A stretch of 64,000 nt of DNA from Butyricicoccus_B sp017886875 (GTDB lineage: Bacteria; Bacillota; Clostridia; Oscillospirales; Butyricicoccaceae): assembly GCA_963931655.1 (NCBI GenBank), contig OZ007036.1, positions 186,001-250,000 on the forward strand, given 5' to 3'. Shown here in pieces: positions 60,946 through 64,000 of this stretch; position 1 is the first letter of the stretch; the number at the start of each line of letters is the position of its first letter. Below the pieces are notes generated by a model that was given only the letters and a program-made list of their open reading frames with translations, searched no databases and was not told the origin of the DNA. A program made the position numbers and the translations under genes.

Positions 60946-61038
60946 TCACTTGCCTTTTTTACTAGAGCTTTCAACCACCTCAATTATAAAATCAACCAAT
61001 ACGCCAACGACCCGAAATATTTCTTTTAATTGTAACAT
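60946..61038 (-). CDS. 30-residue peptide at the end of the amidoligase operon
   Basis: This short ORF has AAAGGGG about 8 bases before its ATG and starts 19 bases after the stop of the glutamine amidotransferase gene, in the same direction. The peptide reads MLQLKEIFRVVGVLV then DFIIEVVESSSKKGK. It has an amphipathic or membrane-active helix at residues 3-22 and a Ser/Lys/Gly tail. It is followed by the operon terminator. It could be a substrate peptide of the amidoligase pair, a toxin-like peptide or an unimportant leader; the sequence cannot decide. Confidence 0.5.
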   Translation of the reverse strand: MLQLKEIFRVVGVLVDFIIEVVESSSKKGK

Positions 61039-61057
61039 TTATGCAACCCCTTTCTTA

Positions 61058-61990
61058 TTAGTAGGCATAAAGTAATTCGGCTGCAATTTCATGTAAGAGC
61101 GATGGGTCATATAGCAGTTCTTCAATTTCATCCCTCTCACATCCGTAATCCATAAGTGCCATAATTTCATCAGGGCTTATCCCCATTGAGCTTGCAACCG
61201 ATATAAGTTCATCATAGCAACTTGTTTCATAATTTATATCAAAATCGTATAAATTATAGTTGTTAAACAACCCGCTAAAGTCAGGGGCGAAGAAGCCGCT
61301 TTCTATTTGCCCGCTGGAATTTATATGAAGAATATCGCCTTCCGATGGCATATAAATTTTCTTAGGCTTGCCGAGTTTTAAGTGTTTTATGCTTTTGTTT
61401 AGTATTTCGGCTGTAGATGCGTAAATCAGAAAACCATCATAGTAAAATATGCTCAGCGGGTTATCGCCTTTAACAAACCAAATTGAATTATCCTGGTCTA
61501 ACACTGTAAATACAAAAGAACCCTTGACCTTTTCAGCCATGCTTCTGAGGCTGTTAAAGTCAAGGGCATTTTCTTTTTCTATAAGTTGTACAGCGATATA
61601 ACTATCGGTTTCAATGTTTGTAACTGGTAACTTTTCGATTAGTCTTAACTCTAGGTCATTCCAAATCATGCCGTTATGTGCAAATGCAAAATATTTTCCG
61701 TCAGCATAACCTGAAAACGGGTGATTGTTTTGGTTATGCTTTGCACTGCCCTGAGTGGTCATTCTTGTATGCCCCATAATGGTTTTTACACTATCAGGCA
61801 CACAGATGTTAAGTTTATGAGCTGGAACAGGGCGTTTATAAATTTTTAGCTTTCCATTTAAGTTATAAGCTATTCCAGTTGCATCTGTACCACGACATTC
61901 ACATACTGTTGCAAGTGTGTTTAAAATTTTGTTTTTCTTTTTTGCGGTCAATGCATTATTAAAATCGATAAGACCAAATAAACTGCACAT
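61058..61990 (-). CDS. class II glutamine amidotransferase (Ntn hydrolase)
   Basis: This 310-residue stand-alone GATase II domain has the nucleophile Cys2 right after Met (MCSLFGL), as needed after Met removal. RGTDATG at 33-39, GHTRMTTQGS at 73-82, NNHPF, AHNG at 104-107 and the ETDSY block are typical of glutaminase domains of PurF/GlmS/AsnB. It lacks any synthetase or phosphoribosyl partner domain. It should release ammonia from glutamine for another enzyme, most likely the amidoligase encoded 11 bases upstream. AGGAGGATAATTT precedes the ATG. Confidence 0.9.
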   Translation of the reverse strand: MCSLFGLIDFNNALTAKKKNKILNTLATVCECRGTDATGIAYNLNGKLKIYKRPVPAHKLNICVPDSVKTIMGHTRMTTQGSAKHNQNNHPFSGYADGKYFAFAHNGMIWNDLELRLIEKLPVTNIETDSYIAVQLIEKENALDFNSLRSMAEKVKGSFVFTVLDQDNSIWFVKGDNPLSIFYYDGFLIYASTAEILNKSIKHLKLGKPKKIYMPSEGDILHINSSGQIESGFFAPDFSGLFNNYNLYDFDINYETSCYDELISVASSMGISPDEIMALMDYGCERDEIEELLYDPSLLHEIAAELLYAY

Positions 61991-62001
61991 AAATTATCCT
62001 C

Positions 62002-63093
62002 CTATTGTTGTTCTACTGGTTCATTTACATATAAACGACGTTCTTTAAGATACTGAATAAGCTCTTGTTCAGAAATCATATCGAGGAAATCAAACCAGCT
62101 CATTTCCGTAAGCTCTTGGTCAGATAAAGAAATAGCTACCTCACAAAGATGATTTACAAACTGCAAAGTAGCTATTAAAGTATTGAGTTTTAGTGTGCCT
62201 CTAAACAGGCGAAGCTCTACGGTTTCGCTGTTTGTCAGATTTACGGCTGTATATCTGCCGGCACATGAATTTTTAGCATGGTCGATTTGCTCTTTAGGAC
62301 AGAGCTTCATGCCATAGCGAGCTGCCCAGCGGTTTAATTGGCTGCGTGTTCTTCTACTAAAACGTAACAGTTCAGACCAGAACTTTTCTACAAAGAATAC
62401 AAGGCGAGCTATACATTCTTCTTGTGCTGCATATGTCGAGCCAAAAGCCGTTCGGTTGATATGTACATGTAATCCACAGGTCTCTGAGCTGTGACTGAGA
62501 TAACCAAGACTTTTAGCTTCATATAAAATATCAGCCCAAGGCATATCATTTATATGATATTCAAGTGTCATAGGGTGAGTGACAAGCTCTAAGCCCTCGT
62601 TTAAACTGCCATCGGTTTTGATATACAGGTTTTCAGCTCTATCGTTTGCAACTTCAAGCAATGCTTGAGCGTTATCGTTATCGGTTCCGCCGTCATCAAT
62701 TTCAAGTTCTACACCAAAGTATCTATTGCCTTTACCATGGAAGATTAAAGTATCAGGTACATAATTGTACTCATGAATGGTGTTTCTATGGCTTTGCCAG
62801 CAGTCATAGCACAGAGGGCGGTCAGGGTCATCATTTGCATAGTAAGTGTTGTCTGTATGTATTATTGTTTCGCAATTTTCGCAGGTATAATAAGAATTTG
62901 AATAACAATCTCTACATAAAGTTGTAAATCCATCACTTATTGTATCATCAATATACACATACTCATGGCAGTGCTCACAGGTAGTTGTTAAATTGTCAGC
63001 ACAATCAGGGCATAGTAGGTCATCTCCTACATAAATAACATCGTCAATGTGAAATTCTACTCCACAGTTGTTACAAACAAAAGTTTCTTGCAT
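62002..63093 (-). CDS. amidoligase with multiple zinc-binding CxxC modules
   Basis: This is a 363-residue protein. The N-terminal 100 residues hold six CxxC pairs (7/10, 28/31, 39/42, 60/63, 71/74, 95/98) that form three LIM-like or treble-clef zinc modules. The C-terminal part is an amidoligase of the COOH-NH2 ligase fold (Amidoligase_2): FGVELEID at 126-133, DGSL at 161, ELVTHP at 169-174, CGLHVHI at 206-212, RYTAVNL at 280-286 and VELRLFRGTL at 292-301. The family is predicted to use ATP to form amide bonds. Zinc modules may bind a protein or nucleic-acid target. DUF960 lies upstream and GATase II downstream. Confidence 0.88.
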   Translation of the reverse strand: MQETFVCNNCGVEFHIDDVIYVGDDLLCPDCADNLTTTCEHCHEYVYIDDTISDGFTTLCRDCYSNSYYTCENCETIIHTDNTYYANDDPDRPLCYDCWQSHRNTIHEYNYVPDTLIFHGKGNRYFGVELEIDDGGTDNDNAQALLEVANDRAENLYIKTDGSLNEGLELVTHPMTLEYHINDMPWADILYEAKSLGYLSHSSETCGLHVHINRTAFGSTYAAQEECIARLVFFVEKFWSELLRFSRRTRSQLNRWAARYGMKLCPKEQIDHAKNSCAGRYTAVNLTNSETVELRLFRGTLKLNTLIATLQFVNHLCEVAISLSDQELTEMSWFDFLDMISEQELIQYLKERRLYVNEPVEQQ

Positions 63094-63107
63094 TTTTGAG
63101 TTCCTCC

Positions 63108-63398
63108 TTAATATTCTTCAGCTAGTAGCATTGTGCTATGGGTTTGGTCATCAATTACAAAGATTTTAGCAGTTACAGCGGTTGTACATTCCAATTGCAT
63201 TTCATATTTGTAAGGCGGCTGTTCTTGTTTGTGGCAAATGTATTGTTTTCCGTCTGGTTGCTTTTCAAGCTCAAAGACCTGTAAATAGTCTTTGCTTTCC
63301 ACTTCCATTTGGGAAATCATAAACCACATAAGATTTACAAGCCAAGGGGGTATGTTTTCGGATACGCCTTTTGTAATGTAGTGCTGGTTGTCAAACAT
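63108..63398 (-). CDS. DUF960 protein
   Basis: This 96-residue protein resembles DUF960: FDNQHYITKGVSENIPPWLVNLMWF, DYLQVFELEK and a later HKQEQPPYKYE. DUF960 occurs with amidoligase and GATase II genes in Firmicute mobile elements, so it is a likely operon partner of unknown role. AAGGAGTGA precedes the ATG. It is the first gene of the operon, whose start codon lies 22 bases after a terminator-like hairpin. Confidence 0.75.
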   Translation of the reverse strand: MFDNQHYITKGVSENIPPWLVNLMWFMISQMEVESKDYLQVFELEKQPDGKQYICHKQEQPPYKYEMQLECTTAVTAKIFVIDDQTHSTMLLAEEY

Positions 63399-63420
63399 TT
63401 GAAATCACTCCTTATAGATA

Positions 63421-63454
63421 TAAAAATAGCCGCAAGGAAATACACCTTGTGGCT
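63421..63454 (-). terminator. terminator-like hairpin in the leader of the DUF960-amidoligase operon
   Basis: On the minus strand AGCCACAAGG pairs with CCTTGCGGCT (one G-T pair) and runs into ATTTTTA. It lies between the XRE gene and the DUF960 ribosome-binding site. There is no room for a promoter between hairpin and gene, so it may act as an attenuator as well as ending the XRE transcript. Confidence 0.7.
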
Positions 63455-63462
63455 TCATATAT

Positions 63463-63491
63463 ATAGTATGTAGTTGGATAAGGGGAGTGAA
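63463..63491 (-). promoter_or_regulatory. possible promoter of the amidoligase operon
   Basis: On the minus strand TTCACT (63486-63491) is followed after 17 bases by TACTAT (63463-63468); each matches consensus at 4 of 6 positions. Transcription would start at about the foot of the hairpin. Confidence 0.4.
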
Positions 63492-63498
63492 TCGGATT

Positions 63499-63831
63499 TT
63501 ATTTTTCGAGAGTTAACACATTTTGCAAGATAATGCTTATTTTATTAACGCTTTCTAAAGGCAAATCTTTAATTTGATTATATATGTGTGTAAGTGCAGC
63601 TTGTTTTTCATCTGTAGTTTCTGTATTTGGTTCAAAAAACTCTGCTAGTGAAATGCCTAACGCACAAGTTATTTTTTCTAGAGTTTTAATGGTTGGGTTT
63701 TTTAGACCACGCTCTAAATGACCAAGAAATGCAGGATTTATTTCTGCCTGCAAAGCTAAATTTTCTTGGCTTAAACCGTTTTTGGTGCGAAAATATTTTA
63801 TTCTTTCTCCAACATTTATTTCATTATACAT
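63499..63831 (-). CDS. XRE-family transcriptional regulator
   Basis: This 110-residue protein has an N-terminal helix-turn-helix at about residues 8-62 (GERIKYFRTKNGLSQENLALQAEI, then FLGHLERGLKNPTIKTLEKI) of the cI/SinR type. A helical C-terminal part probably makes dimer contacts. The start is the ATG at 63831 with AGGCAGGTG upstream; a longer reading to 63930 lacks a ribosome-binding site. Its gene lies between the amidoligase operon and a divergent gene whose promoter carries an inverted repeat, so it probably controls one or both. Confidence 0.85.
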   Translation of the reverse strand: MYNEINVGERIKYFRTKNGLSQENLALQAEINPAFLGHLERGLKNPTIKTLEKITCALGISLAEFFEPNTETTDEKQAALTHIYNQIKDLPLESVNKISIILQNVLTLEK

Positions 63832-63862
63832 GTTAACACCTGCCTTTAGATAATAGCATATC

Positions 63863-63891
63863 TTGACAATTAGTATGTAACAAACTACAAT
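63863..63891 (+). promoter_or_regulatory. sigma-A promoter for the gene at 63942
   Basis: Consensus TTGACA (63863-63868) and TACAAT (63886-63891) are 17 bases apart. An inverted repeat overlaps its downstream edge. Confidence 0.8.
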
Positions 63892-63914
63892 AGATATTAT
63901 AAAAAGATATCTAT
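63890..63914. promoter_or_regulatory. inverted repeat, candidate XRE operator
   Basis: ATAGATAT and ATATCTAT are perfect 8-bp inverted arms with a 9-base spacer, placed right after the -10 box at 63886-63891 and next to the XRE gene. Such a position would block transcription if a repressor bound. Confidence 0.55.
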
Positions 63915-63941
63915 AAGTATTAAAATGCATGAGGTGGATAA

Positions 63942-64000
63942 ATGAGATACTGTACTAAATGTGGAAAAGAGTTAGAAGATAATATGTTATTTTGTTCTGA
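63942..64000 (+). CDS. zinc-ribbon protein, cut by the window end
   Basis: The ATG at 63942 follows GAGGTGG at 63931-63937 and opens a frame reading MRYCTKCGKELEDNMLFCSE, the start of a double-CxxC zinc-ribbon protein similar to the one encoded at 46976-48256. Only 19 codons are visible. It is driven by the strong promoter at 63863-63891. Confidence 0.7.
   Translation, partial: MRYCTKCGKELEDNMLFCS

Larger units (their letters stand above)
54217..64000. mobile_element. candidate integrative element inserted at ssrA (right end outside the window)
   Basis: The stretch begins right after ssrA with an integrase gene. It carries an excisionase-like gene, a helicase, several unrecognised ORFs, an XRE regulator and an amidoligase operon, a gene mix typical of integrative or conjugative elements. 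Base composition shifts sharply between genes: the helicase block is more GC-rich, and the 59121-60824 gene is very AT-rich. No conjugation or phage structural gene is visible, so the exact type is open. The end is not seen. Confidence 0.65.

Noticed and set aside
63832..63930. 33-residue hydrophobic N-terminal extension of the XRE regulator
   Set aside because: It would cover the divergent promoter region and lacks a ribosome-binding site, while the ATG at 63831 has one and fits the family start.
55742..64000. Second copy of the ssrA 3' end as the right attachment site
   Set aside because: No stretch matching the last 15-20 bases of ssrA was found, so the element end is not claimed within the window.

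Overview
The window comes from a low-GC, spore-forming Firmicute, most likely a gut clostridium of the Oscillospiraceae/Ruminococcaceae type. The evidence is the spore-coat basement genes (spoVM, sipL, spoIVA), clostridial-type ThrRS and ProRS, a T-box, CdaA/RemA/PrkC, and a B. subtilis-like gmk-to-thiN gene order. No rRNA, tRNA or CRISPR array was seen. Domain calls rest on motifs read by eye; no database search was possible.

Region 1 (1-3400) is a sporulation cluster: a 45-residue membrane protein, a 22-residue SpoVM homologue, SipL (DUF3794 plus LysM) and the SpoIVA ATPase, with a sigma-E-like promoter before sipL. Region 2 (3400-9770) holds feoAB (ferrous iron uptake), an NCS2 purine permease, adenine deaminase and a YcxB-like protein. 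Region 3 (9780-18910) holds a T-box-controlled TGS-less thrS, proS, an MscS channel, an NfeD/SPFH pair, a DUF815 ATPase and a DUF3343/cysteine-desulfurase pair. Region 4 (18920-23280) is the cyclic-di-AMP unit cdaA-cdaR with an FAD oxidoreductase and an RseC-like protein. Region 5 (23310-40130) is a long co-directional housekeeping run: DUF5685, a J-domain protein, yicC, remA, gmk, rpoZ, coaBC, priA, def, fmt, yugP, rsmB, rlmN, prpC, prkC, rsgA, thiN. Many of these genes overlap by 4 to 31 bases. Region 6 (40190-53260) holds single genes and pairs: aminotransferase, purB, secDF, a TIM-barrel protein, nrdR, a DUF4234/DUF2752 membrane pair, glgA and a two-component system with an unknown membrane-anchored partner. 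smpB and ssrA (tmRNA) follow.

Region 7 (54217 to the window end) is a candidate integrative element inserted at the 3' end of ssrA. It starts with a tyrosine integrase broken by two single-base shifts and a similarly broken excisionase-like gene. It carries a short RecQ-like helicase with an unrecognised 534-residue partner, and a very AT-rich unrecognised 567-residue protein whose 3' end has a 35-bp tandem duplication. It also carries an operon encoding DUF960, a six-CxxC amidoligase, a class II glutamine amidotransferase and a 30-residue peptide. An XRE regulator with an operator-like inverted repeat lies next to this operon. The far end of the element is outside the window.

The best candidate for an undescribed system is the amidoligase / glutamine amidotransferase / micropeptide operon, with its leader hairpin and XRE regulator. 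Second is the RecQ-like helicase with its partner. The most informative small gene is the spoVM homologue placed next to the two proteins it is expected to work with.
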